Source: Mortierella sp. BCC40632
Lineage: Eukaryota; Mortierellomycota; Mortierellomycetes; Mortierellales; Mortierellaceae
Reading direction: 5' to 3'
Length of the DNA: 64,000 nucleotides
Assembly (NCBI GenBank): GCA_011634665.1
Contig: WAEK01000021.1
Coordinates: 759,501-823,500, forward strand
Each line of letters starts with the position of its first letter. Within the stretch, counting starts at the first letter, position 1. Positions 11,198-22,192 of this stretch are shown here, in pieces. The notes beneath the pieces were generated by a model that was not told where the DNA came from, did not search any database, and was given only the letters and a program-made list of their open reading frames with translations. Made by a program: the position numbers and the translations under genes.

Positions 11198-14100
11198 GAG
11201 AAGAAAGAAAAAGTTTTCAGCTTTTTTTTTTTTTTTTTAAACTCTGCAATCTGCGCAAGACTAAACTTGTAGGCCTTGTATTCTTCTGTCAATTCATCCA
11301 CAATTTCTCGATATTTCTCGCGCTTTTCCTTCAGCTCACTCAGTCCCCAATATGTCTGGTCATCAATCTTGTTCTAAAAATTTAGTTTCGCTTCTTTTTC
11401 TACTTCTCTCGCTTTCTCCCTACTCGTTCTTGTCGGTCACCTCAAAACAACTCTCCAATCCTATATCCAGTTCCAAGTCGTGCTACAATACCAGAATAAT
11501 ATTAAGAAGTTGCGCTGGGTGCTGAAGAAAAGACTCGGCGTAATGAAGTAAGTAAAGACCACAATCGCAGAAATTCTTTTGCTGGGGGCACTATTCAAAA
11601 AGAAGGAAACAGACAAATATAGGGTACTCGATGTTAGTGCCGATCTATAAAATAACAAAAATAAACAAAAAGACAGTTATCATCACACTTACCTTGGCAT
11701 ATCTCCCAGGTATCACTCTGTTAGTAATATTTAGTTCAACACCTTTTCTGTGCTGCAACTCTTGTTGCAAGTACAACCGGAGCGATTTAAACACGTTTGG
11801 GTGGCTGCCTTCCAAAGAGTCCAGAACAATAATGTATGGTCTATTCCAAATCAAAGAAACAAGTTAAGAAAAAAAAAGTAGAGAATATACCACTATCAAA
11901 TACACTATTCTGCCCCTTTACTTACTTTGCTTCAGGATCGATCGGAGTGACTTGTGACGACCGAGATTCCTTGGTCGCCGATTTTTCAGATCCGCCTCGC
12001 GTACGAGATAAAATGCCCTGGAGATAATCTGGCAATATCGAACTTTTAGTCTCTGGCGTTGATCTTCCATTCTCTGTCTCATCTATAGTCGGCTCTGAGG
12101 AATCTTCGGCGGAGGGAGGAGCAGGGGCTGTGGTGGTGGTGGTGGTGGTGGTGGTGGTGGTGGCTGTGCCATTTCTGGGTCGAAGTCTCGATTCTGTTTC
12201 ACTACTGGATCCAATGCTTGGACTAGAAGTCGAACTCTGATTCGATTCTTTCAACAAGAGTCCTGGATTGGTGATGATAGCAAGATACCAGTGTAAACTA
12301 ATTGAAAAAAGTAGGAGGATGAAGCGGACGAAATAATAATAATAATAATGAATACCTACAGTGGTTCCTTTCTATCCGGAATGGTTTAGGTGGGTCAAAG
12401 ATTAAGGATATCATGTTGTTGGCACCTTACTTTTCATGGATCGGGACAATGATATATTTTTTCGAAAAGAGATCGACCTTGTTAGTCCAGCTTTTGAGGG
12501 CATCATAGGAGCTGGTCATACCCTTACTATTGATTGAGAAGGTTGAACATCATTCAATCTATCAAAGTCAGTATACTCTATTGTCCCTGCATTAAACCCT
12601 CTTCAAAATGCAAAATGCAGCATATAGACCACCTCATATCTACTTACGCTGGTTTAGCAAGAAGCCGCTGAAAAAAGAACGAGTTGAATACATGTACTTG
12701 GTTTGCAAATTCAGGATTCTTGTGCTCAAGATTCGTGAGGATATACCTAGGGGGAGGAGGGAAGAAAGAGCAAGAACCCGAATTTAAAGTGACCCAAGAG
12801 TGAGTGTTATACCTTTACGACAGTGGGTATATTTGCCAATAAAAAAATAAAATGAACACTCACTTCAGCCCAAACTCAATCAAAGTGTCGTTCAGAAACT
12901 CGTCATCGGCTAGTCGTGACACGTCAGCTGCTCGGATGGAGATCGATTTAGACTTTACGTTGCTCTTGAACGGATAAGAAAACAACCTATACAACCCACA
13001 CACATAAAACAGAGTCAATGTTTGTACCAATGAAAGATAACCGACACAAAGTGCATTGATAATCCTTGAATAACCTGAACAAAAAAAAAAAGAAAAAGAA
13101 AAGAGGACTGTGCGATTACAGTTGGTCTTCGCCTTGTTCAGACTGTGTAGCAGGTGGAGGCGTGAGCGATGATGGCGGAGGTGACGCTGTTGACACTGAT
13201 GGAGGAGGAGGAGGAGGAGTAGGGGAAGGTGGAGGTTTGGATCTATCAAGAGAAGACAAATTGGGATGAATATCAGCGCCACTTTTTTTTTTTTTTTTTT
13301 TTTTTTAAGGCTCTCTCGACCCACTTGATATCAACAATGATAATGGCCATACGATTTGTATTGATTTAGAATCTTGACTGACAGTTCCGTGCTATGGGAG
13401 TCAAATGAAATGATAATCAGATTCAGGGGTGCCATGATCCTAAATCATACTCTACTTAAAACAACAACAACAACAACAACAACAACAAAAGAAATCGATC
13501 CCATTATACTTACAGCATTGGCTTGACATCAACTCCCCTTTCCTTCAGTCTGTTGGCACAGACCATAATATCCGAGGTTTTAGCATCGCAGAGAATTAAA
13601 ATCCGTCTCGACTTGCCAGAGTCGGGTCTTGGATCATAGTAAGCATCCAGTGCAGATCCCGGCTCCACTCTTTCTCTACCGCCAATCACAAGCATCTTGA
13701 TATCATCTCCTGTATAGTACTAAAAAGGGAAAGAGACATAGGCGTTAAAAAAAAAAAAAAAAAAAAGGTAGAATGGTCAGAACTTCAAAAACGAGTCATC
13801 ACTTTCACCCCCCTCTCCTTAATCTCCTTTAGTTCACTCTTGACCCAAAAAAATACACTCTTCTTACCTCAAACATCCGAATGTCATCATAAGGGATCTT
13901 GGTCTGATGATTATCCATTGCGATAATAAACCGATCAGATCCGAGCTGCAGCGTCATGTCCGACTTCTTGATCTCATTCGATCCTGCCCGTATACAAACG
14001 ATCGTTGCCTGTGGGAACACACCCGATCCAAGCGAGGATGCCTTTTCCGAGAGTGAGAGTCGTCTAGAGAGTGACCCAAGGTTGGTCAGACGACTGACAG

Positions 14101-16179
14101 GTGGTTGACGGGGCGGGGATTTCACAGAAACGGTCGATCCTGCTTTTGACAGAACTGTTGTCGTTGAAACATTCGTGGTCGAGTGATTTTCGGGTCTTGG
14201 CGCCATCGTACGAGGGAGGACTACTGGTTTGGGATGAAGATGATTTGAAAAGCTAGAGCTTGCTCTCCGTGGAGGGTCCAAATGAGAGTTTGAGAGGGAT
14301 GCTGAATCACTTTTGTGAGGAGGATCTACGGGAGTCGTCTTTTAGAAGTATCAAATAGGTTAATATCAAGATCTAGGGTCAGCCTCTCAATTGGATAGCA
14401 GAAAAGGGATAGCCAAAGCGAATTCTCTACTATGTTGGTCGGACAAAAAGGTAGATAAAAGGACGATATACATTTTTCTTCATCCGTGAGACCATTGTGC
14501 CACCAGGCTGTGTTGCATTTGAGATGGGTCCAGTGTTGATAGGATCCTTTGACAACCGTTTCCGCTTTACGCTTTTTGGATCTAACATGAAGCAAACAAG
14601 AAACAAAAGGTGATGGTTAGAGTCAACTATTCATGTGAAGAAATGTCCTCTAGGAGGAAGGAGTTAAGAGGAGATGAGCATAAAAGTAGGCTTCTCATTG
14701 AATTTCTATGTACCATGAAGTTCATCCTCGTCGCTGAGCAGCACAATTTCTGTGGACTTCTATTGCATCATCATCCAGAGAAAGAAAGAAAAAGAGAAAA
14801 GATAGAGTTGAGCACTCGAAGAAGAGCAAAAAGAAAAGAAAAGTGTAGTAAAAACCAAGACTCTGTGCATTTGGATGGGTTGCTCTGCTTGAATATTTGG
14901 TCCGCATCCAGTTTCTCGACATACAGTCTTTGACTTGGAGTGTTTCTGGGTGTCTCGTTCTTTTTCCAACAGTGGGGTATTGTATCTTGGGACAGTGCCC
15001 ACAACATCGTAATCATCTATCCCGAATTAAGGTAAGAGAAGGAAGGACAAAAAATTTGCCACCATCTTGCAGCTTATTAGTTGACTGTACACTTCTCATT
15101 TTTTTCTCCCGCATCCAAAGTCCTACAGTGAGCTAGTCGCAATGAGGGAGTTGTTGTTGTTGTTCAGGAGTCCACTTGCCTATGCTGCTAAGAAATGTTG
15201 ACGAAGGTGGGGATGAGATCGAGGTTCGGTGTCCCTGTCCCTGCTGTGAGATACTGGGTTTTCTCTTCATAGTGCCACCACCATCTCTGGATCCTGTCAT
15301 CAGTGCGGGATTGGCATTAGCAACGGAAAAGGTAGAACGACGTCGTTGGGTTTTGGGAACATCAATAGGCACGCCTCGCTCAGGTCTTTTTAATCCTCCG
15401 TTTGGACTAGCCCATGGATGTGAAAGTGCGTAGAAAGCGAAGATGCAGATTAGAAAGAAAGAAAGAAAGAAAGAAAAGAAAAAGAGAGAGAGAAGAAGAA
15501 CAAAAAAAAATAAAGTGTGGTCAGTTGCCCAAGTTCCTTGTACGGTTTTGTGGAGGTGATTAGATATTCCTCAGTCCACAATAAGATGTGCAAAAAAGTA
15601 GAGAGAGAGAGAAAGAGAGAACGATAGTCGTCAAGCAATAGAAAACGCTTCTGCGCTCTCCATTTTTTGTTTTGTCCACAGAGTCGGCAACCTGCTGCAA
15701 GGATACCTTGTTGGCTGTGTTCTTGATGGAATAAGTGGGTGAATAGACCTCTGCATCTATAAAGAAGGAAAAGAAAAAGACCATGTGGTCGGTTAAATCC
15801 ACTGGCATTCGACCTTTTTCTTTTTTTTCTTTTGGGAAATCCAATCCCGACAAGACTTGTCGTTCCTCTGTTTCGTTCATTCTCTTCGCCTTGCATCTCT
15901 TTAGAGTCCCTGTTGAGCGTTGACCTATGGCAGAAGTGATCATCCCCTGGACCAAGGTTTTTTCATTTTCCAATTTGTCGACCGTTCTGACCAGGACATG
16001 ATGGCGCGAAGGAAGGGGAGAGGGAGAAGGAGAAACTCGAATGGGAACCAAAAAAGAAAAGAAAAAAAGAAAGGGTCCAGAGAGGTTCTGTCGATGGTGC
16101 TAAAAAAAAAAGACTGACATACTGGCTCCCGGACTAGGCTCACAGAGTCCGGAGACTCGTCGGCATCAGTGTTACTCAT
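11149..16179 (-). CDS. ULP2: ULP2/SENP6-type SUMO protease, about 930 aa, about 18 exons
   Basis: Exons read on the minus strand: 16123-16179, about 15803-15946, 15707-15756, 15180-15406, about 14862-15016, 14714-14759, 14472-14581, 13868-14338, 13514-13719, 13353-13391, 13120-13242, 12864-12986, 12648-12746, 12431-12526, 11926-12297, 11693-11840, 11492-11590, 11149-11373. Phases agree at all firmly placed junctions. The C-terminal half is a C48 cysteine protease that cleaves SUMO or poly-SUMO chains in the nucleus: DVSRLADDEFLNDTLIEFGLK, then HWYLAI (catalytic His), YIIVLDSLEG (Asp) and CPQQKNFCDCGLYLL (Gln and Cys). A 120-residue low-complexity insert splits the His and Asp motifs, as in the Ulp2/SENP6-7 branch. 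The N-terminal half has a SUMO-interacting-like EIVLLSDEDE, a basic KRKRLSK and a globular module of about 120 residues. The 3' ends of exons 2 and 5 and the C-terminus in a homopolymer are uncertain. Confidence 0.85.
11154..11238. repeat. Poly-A and poly-T tracts at the 3' end of the ULP2-like gene
   Basis: A run of about 34 A (11152-11185) and a second A-rich run, followed by a 17-T run (11222-11238) on the plus strand. The 17-T run lies inside the last coding exon, where it reads as poly-Lys on the minus strand, so a length change of one base alters the C-terminus. Confidence 0.85.
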
Positions 16180-16372
16180 TCGCCAGGAGAGAGGGGGGAG
16201 GGAGAGGATGGTTGTCAGGACAATGAAGAGTCAAATGGAAGCGACAAACGGAAATGGTAAGGAAGAGAGACGAGATCGCAGCAAGTCATGGACCGTCTCT
16301 CGTCTCACTCCCTTTCCCCAGTTGGGCTCCCTTTGCATTTTTGAGATTCTGTGACCTGGTTGGGCCCTTTTT

Positions 16373-16409
<37 letters not shown>

Positions 16410-16637
16410 TTGCTTCTCTCGCTCCCACTCTTACTCTCACTCTTACTCTTTCTCTCTCTCCTACTCTTACTCCCATTCTTACTCCCACTCTCACTCTCGC
16501 TCTCACTCATACTCTCTCTTTCTCTCCCTCGCCCCCCCACTCTCTCTCTTTCTCTCTCGGCTCGTCCAGCTTGATTCCCCTTTTTTATTCTATGAAAAAA
16601 CGTGCGTTCGGACTCGACTCGCTTCTGAAGGTTCTTC
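16180..16637. promoter_or_regulatory. Upstream region of the ULP2-like gene and 3' flank of the next gene
   Basis: Holds a (CT)n tract at about 16377-16404, followed by imperfect TCTCACTCTTACTC-type repeats to about 16560. The plus strand reads as Ser/Leu-rich spurious frames. Nothing coding is recognised. Confidence 0.5.
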
Positions 16638-18282
16638 TTAATCCCATACCAAATGTCCCTTTTCATCCACTTGTGCCGACATGCCTCCACTCAACTCCGA
16701 GGACGACGACGACGTCTGCCCCGGCGCCTCCCATCTCGAGGCCACGGGTGCCCGTGCCTGAGCTGGCTTCCGTGATTGGTTTCGATAAAACTCCTTCATC
16801 TTTTCAGACTTGACTTGTCGCATGTGCTCAAGTCTCCGTTGCTCTTGAATCGCATCCTGAACCGCCTTTTCTTCTTTGCGTCGAGCGGCCTTGGCAAGGT
16901 TTTCGCGCTGCTTCTTGGTGATCTCTCCAGACTGTTGAGAACCACTATATCCAGAAGAGCCACTCGATCGAGCTATTTTACATTAAAACGAGGGATGGGG
17001 ACAAGTTATGGTAAGTCCAGATCACTCTTTCATCTTGTCACTTACAAACACGCACATTCACGCACACACGCATGCATCTATCCTGCAACTCACATTTCTG
17101 GGTCGAGAATCCCTCAGGAATAGCTTCACGGTATCGCTGTTCCTTGACCGTAGGTTTGATGGACAAGACACGCGCATATTGAGTGGTTTGTTCACCATGA
17201 GGATCTGCCTCAGAGATCCTCTCCATCTTGAGCTTTTGTTGTTGAGCAACCCATGGATCCATGGGCTTGCTAAAGTCGATCGCTCCTGATCCTGATCGAC
17301 TGGCGGTCGTTGTCGAACTAACCGTCGTCCAATCTTCTTCTTCTTCCTGCTCTTGATCGACTTCGTCGTCATCAAACTCGAACTGATCCGCTCGTCCCTC
17401 GCTCTCGTTTTGCGAATCCGACTCGATCTCGGGTTCAGGTTCAGGTTCAGGTTCAGGTTCGGGCTCAGGTTCAGGCTCGGGCATCTTTTCGACTTTTGGC
17501 TGCTTGGGCTGTTTGGGTTGCTTGGGTTGCTTCGGCACCGGCTCTGGGCGGGACAGAGCCGGGAACTCGGCATGGGAAAGTCCTGATCCAGCCGTCTTTT
17601 TTTTCTTTTTACCGTCACTTGGGGCTCCAGGGCCAGGCAAGGACAAGGTTGCAGGTGAAGAGGCTGTAGTTGATGAGGAACCGCTTTTGGAGGTGGCATA
17701 AGCAAAATGCAATGGGTCCTGTTTGCCCATGGCCTCGCGTTGTTGCTCTTGCTTTTGTTTTTTCCAGTTTTCGAGCGAGTTGGCTTTTGGTTGATTGCTG
17801 GTTTGTGTGTTAGAGATAGTAGAGGTGGAGGAAGGGCCCGAAGAGACGGTGCTAACAGGTGCCACTGAAGAAGTAGAGCCATGACCCTTGCCGCGAGACA
17901 CCTCAACTGCTGGTGGTGATGATGGCGATGATCCCTTGTTGCCCTTCTTGGATGCTGCATTCGAATTCGCTCCTTTGACAGTGGCCTGCTCGGTCTTTTT
18001 CAAAAGAGGCGTCTTGGTCTGTGGTTCTTCGACATCAGATTCCTCAGATCCTGCATCACCTGCTCCTGATGCCGCAGTTGTTCCTGTGGAGCCCTTGGCA
18101 TTCTTTTTCTTGTTCTTTTTCTTTTTGGATTTTGACCCGGTGGTGGAGGAATCAAATGCACCTGGAAGAGTGGAGGATGCTTTTTGAGAAGCATGTGAAG
18201 CGAGCTGATCGCCCTTGAAGAATCCCAAGAGTCCTAATGGGATGATGATGGCTACTGCTAAGACAAGGTACTCGTAGCCCAT
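16638..18282 (-). CDS. N-terminally membrane-anchored low-complexity protein, 507 aa, two exons
   Basis: Exons 17094-18282 and 16638-16972 join in phase 1 (donor GTGAGT, acceptor AAAATAG) to 507 residues. Residues about 4-23 form one hydrophobic helix (YLVLAVAIIIPLGLLGFF), a likely signal anchor. It is followed by a long charged, Ser/Lys-rich cytosolic or lumenal region with a KKKKNKKKN patch, four KQP repeats, a run of nine EP dipeptides and an acidic DDDEVDQEQEEEED segment. A short conserved-looking motif GLSHAEFPALS occurs before the repeats. The C-terminal exon adds a basic predicted coiled coil beginning ITKKQRENLAKAARRKEEK and ends in VDEKGHLVWD. I recognise the general type (fungal membrane-anchored coiled-coil protein) but no named family, and give no function. 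The start at 18282 places the helix at the extreme N-terminus. Confidence 0.75.
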
Positions 18283-19520
18283 TGTGCCAATCAGAAAAGG
18301 GTGCTAGGTTGTGCCGATGCTGTTAGGATGGATGGATGGAACAGAAACAAAAGAGAAAGAGAAAGAGAGCAAGAAGAAACAGCAATAAATGTATATTCGC
18401 TCTATTTGCTCTCCTATTTCAATCTTCGAATAGTGGAACGACGCGTGGATTCGTTTGATCTCGCACAGGCCCTCCTCCCTTCTCTGTTCGATAAGAAATT
18501 ACTAGGACAATGACGCGTAGAGATCTGAAGTGTGTGCTTCGAAGACGATCCAACAAAGAAAAGACGTATTATACAGACTCTCCAACTTGACTACACCACT
18601 CCTTTGTACCTTCGATACCCTCAAAAAGAACTGGCACCTCTATCTTCGAATACCCACCAGAGATGACACCATCTCGTTGATCTATAAATTTCCCCTTGTT
18701 CGAGTGTATATGGAAATGTGTCTCTTTTCTCCTAATCACCGACAGGCGATCATACCTTTAAACACTTGAGGAGCCCTCTCAACAAAGATAGAGCGTGGGC
18801 ATAGACAAACGGATGCACTCTAGCTGATTTTGAATGCACACACTAGAAAATGACTCGACTCAAAAGGCTGGGGCTTCCTTCCTTGGCAGATATACTTCTC
18901 AAACGTCGTTTAATACTACTCTTTTTATTTTCTTCTTTTAATTGATCCGTTGATGCTGCTGACAAAGTCTGCTACCTCTTCTTTTCTCCCTAAGATCCCA
19001 GTGACGCAATGGGCGTTGCACAACATATTACTTGAGAGTTCCCAGTGTTCAGTGTCCAATATTGAGTATCCACCATCTAGTTTTTAGCATCCGGCATTCA
19101 ATATGTAACACCGAATGTTTGGCACCATTCTGTTGATCAATGACTCCTCGTCTGCCACTGTTGGTACCGTGGCGCCAGTTGATAGTTGGGTAATGAACAT
19201 CTCTGCGGACAAAACACAAAGGCTAGGAGGACCATTGAAGGACTATTCGCTTCAAAAAAAAAAAAAAAAAAAAAAACTGGACAGAGAAGTTCTTCTGTCT
19301 CATGCCATTCTCAGCAAGCGATCTTGGGACATACACTCGCGCCTTCGTTTAACATTTTGACAAAGAAACAACCCTCTCTCCCCTCGTATGCTCATTACCC
19401 ATTTGAGGAAGCTCTTAAGTATTTTGCAGATCGTAACATCGACTTTGTTTTTAATTAATCTGGAATCTGGGGGGAACGCGTTTGCTTGCTTACTATTCAC
19501 CTCTCTTACTTTCCCTCCCT
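18283..19520. other. Intergenic region upstream of the membrane-anchored protein
   Basis: No convincing gene. The part near 18283 is the presumed promoter of the minus-strand gene; the part near 19520 is the 3' flank of the TOM20 fusion. At 19037-19115 there are loosely repeated GTGTTCAGTGTCCAATATTGAG-like short phrases, and a 22-A run at 19254-19276. Confidence 0.5.
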
Positions 19521-20770
19521 CTAATCGGTGGTCTCGCAGAGGGGGCACATGCACCGCAGACGGTACTTTGTAAAGAGCTCCAAACGGCGGTCTTCCGTCG
19601 AGAGGTCGGCGTTCTTAATATAGCCCACCAACACCTCTTCACCTGCCTTGATATCTCTTTGTGCCACCAACGACACCTTGTTCGAACCCTCGGCAAAGAC
19701 AAGCTTGCCGTTGGGCTCACAAGAGTGCCACGCGTACGAAGTCACCCTGTAGAAACCTGCTCCAGTAATAGTTCCTTCACGCACACTGCGCTCTCTCTCT
19801 GGCGAAGGCTATTCAGTTTGAAATCATTTGTGAATTGAAAAAGAAATCTCCGAGTTAGTTCTTCTTTTCGCTTGGGATTACTCGGCCAACGGCGGATCAA
19901 ACTCCTTGAGAGATCAAAGCAACAAAGTCTTACCTCAACAGTAAGGCTGGCATCCTTGGAAGTAGAAATACCGTAGAGGTTATAAAGAAGACGACCCTTC
20001 ATGACCAGGTAACGCTCCTCTGTGATAAATTCATCAATTCCAGGAATCTTGGAGCCCAAAGCATTTCTCAACAACTCGATCTCCTTCTCCTCCGTAGGCG
20101 AGGCAGTGACCTCGAGATATCGAAGACGCTCCATGTGGTCAAAGGCATTGTACTCGACTCCACTGTTGACAGATTCTTCATAGACCATCTTGACCAAGAA
20201 CTTGGCCAACATCTGCACGACCTTGTTGCGTGAATCCTTTGTGTAATCCGCCAAGTTTCGCTCTGCGCCATCCGACTCAGTCGAACCCTTAGTGCAGAGC
20301 ACGTCGTGGAACTCCACAGCTGCCGACTTTTGGCAGGTCTCAGAGCAGTAGACAACATGAGAACAGCTAGGGCAAGCGACCTTGGTCGAAGCCTCCTGGA
20401 TCTGCTTCATGCAGTAATGGCAAAAGTCCTTTCCTTCCAATGATGGATCCAAGGCACTGATCACAGGTGACTCTGAGTAAATTGTCTCACCTGCAGCAAA
20501 GTCCTTGGCTGCAATCAATCCACGACGCAACACCTTTTGTCCATCTGCCGTCACGCCCTCGGGCTTTTCCTCGACCTTGACATTCATCTCCTTGGGAGGG
20601 AACACGGTGTAGTACTTTTCCTGCTTGCTCTGGACCTAGTCGAGTTGGAAGGTCATGTTTGTCCAGTACCCAATGCAAGAAGAGAAGGATCAGAAGGATA
20701 TGTTTGTTAGCGATCTGTCGTACTGTTTTCTCTCTTTTTTTTCCTGGTCTGTTCTAATAGGAGGGTAAAG

Positions 20771-20829
<59 letters not shown>

Positions 20830-21815
20830 TGTGTGTGTGTGTGTGTGTGTGCACAATGCTTACATCTTTGCTCAACATGCCCATGACAAGGCTGAACACC
20901 TCTGGGGGGATCGTCTTTTGGTAGACCATGACCAACTCGGCAGGGGCGGGGTAAACCTTCAATGCCTTGAAGAAGCAGATCGCGGCAAGACCGAATCCTT
21001 CGGGGCCTATTTAACAGTCCATAGAAGTCAAAAGACAATTATTAAAAACAACAGTCAGGTCAGGCCAGGTCAGCTCGATCCATGACAAAAGATCAACAAA
21101 AAGTATGTTTATGGGGCACATTGCCAACACTGTAAGAAAAAAAAACCACTCCTTTTTTTTACCTTGAGTAAAGAGAGCCTCTCCAGCCGAGAGCTGTTCC
21201 ATGCAGTACTTCTCACGCTCCTCCATCGATGTGGGGAACTCTTCATCCTTGATGCTAGCCAATGCCTCTTCTACAGACTCGGCTGTCTGTGTCGTCTTCT
21301 TCTTTTCTTCATCCTTGGCCAACTTTTGGGCACGCTTACGATCCTTCTCTATTGGGGAGAGAAAGCAAGAGAGAAGGTGAAAAGGGAATTGAATATCCCG
21401 GATCGAGAAATATTTGTAAAGGGTTAAAGAGATGACCAGTAAGGGGGTGAGAGTGAGAGTGAAAGAGACAAACAGAGAAGAAGAGGAGGGGGGGAGAAAA
21501 AAGCCGGGAACCCAGAGGAGGTGGCAAGGGAATAAAAGAAAAGTTGTCCTCCTCGGGGACAGATTATTGCCTCCTTTTATGCCTTCTGAATCTAGAGAAA
21601 TGAGGAGCTGAGAAATGTCTCCCAAAAAAAAAAAAATGGAAATGAAGAGCATCAACCGAGACAATGCAACGGCTCATGCGAATCCTCAGTTTGCCGCCAC
21701 CACGTTTGCTTCTTAGAAAGACCGGATAGGTCTTAGAGAAGGCTTGTACAAGAAGAAACCATGGGTGGATCCGATACTTCCTTTTCTAGGCAGAGTCTTT
21801 CCATGTCCTTATGGC

Positions 21816-21907
<92 letters not shown>

Positions 21908-22192
21908 GTATTTTGCAAAGAGCTCTAGCAAAAGACGGGTTTTGTCCACTGCATTGTCCATTCGAGTCATGTTGAAGACGAGATTTCGGAGATTGTAGGG
22001 CGATCGGGTGTGAAAGGGGAGAGAAGGAGGGAGGAATGAATAATAGGAAAAAAAAAAAGAAAAGAAAAACGTACTCAGCTTGCGTCTGAAATCGGGATCA
22101 TTGCGACGCTTCTGGTCAAAGTAGATGGCATAGCCGAGGGTCGCCAGGGCGAGCGTGCCGACTGTGGCAACAACGATGGTCGAGGTCTTCAT
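19521..22192 (-). CDS. TOM20: TOM20 mitochondrial import receptor fused to a MYND/SET (SMYD-like) module, 478 aa
   Basis: Exons 22075-22192, 21163-21348, 20864-21006, 19934-20635 and 19521-19808 join with agreeing phases to 478 residues. Residues 1-149 are a complete TOM20: an N-terminal membrane anchor (VVATVGTLALATLGYAIYF), basic DPDFRRKLKKDRKRAQKLA, and the TPR-like receptor part AGEALFTQGPEGFGLAAICFFKAL ending PPEVFSLVMGML. TOM20 recognises mitochondrial presequences on the outer membrane. The frame continues through YYTVFPPKEMNVKV into an N-SET segment (GLIAAKDFAAGETIYSESPV), a MYND zinc finger (Cys/His at about 221-263, CHYCMKQ to HDVLC), and a C-terminal SET part with WHSCEPN (410-416), AGEEVLVGYI and post-SET CMCPLC. 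The order N-SET, MYND, SET is that of SMYD lysine methyltransferases. No stop, ATG-led break or poly-A signal separates the halves, so fusion is the simplest reading. Methyltransferase activity is untested, and the NHSC Asn is Trp. Confidence 0.88.
20775..20851. repeat. (GA)n-(GT)n compound microsatellite in the TOM20-fusion intron 3
   Basis: About 55 bases of GA followed by about 22 bases of GT, lying between the last TOM20 exon (20864) and the first MYND/SET exon (20635). Confidence 0.92.
21818..21906. repeat. (CT)n plus poly-T tract in TOM20-fusion intron 1
   Basis: About 56 bases of CT repeat run directly into a roughly 32-base poly-T in the 726-bp first intron (21349-22074). Confidence 0.92.

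Noticed and set aside
12981..13080. Extra ULP2 exon reading LLFKDYQCTLCRLSFI with Cys-x2-Cys
   Set aside because: Its inclusion breaks the frame into the protease domain; direct splicing from 13120 to 12986 restores QLLFSYPF in phase.
15450..15896. 148-residue minus-strand frame overlapping ULP2 exons 2 and 3
   Set aside because: It mixes intron and exon sequence; the spliced model with frame continuity into the next exon explains the conserved residues better.
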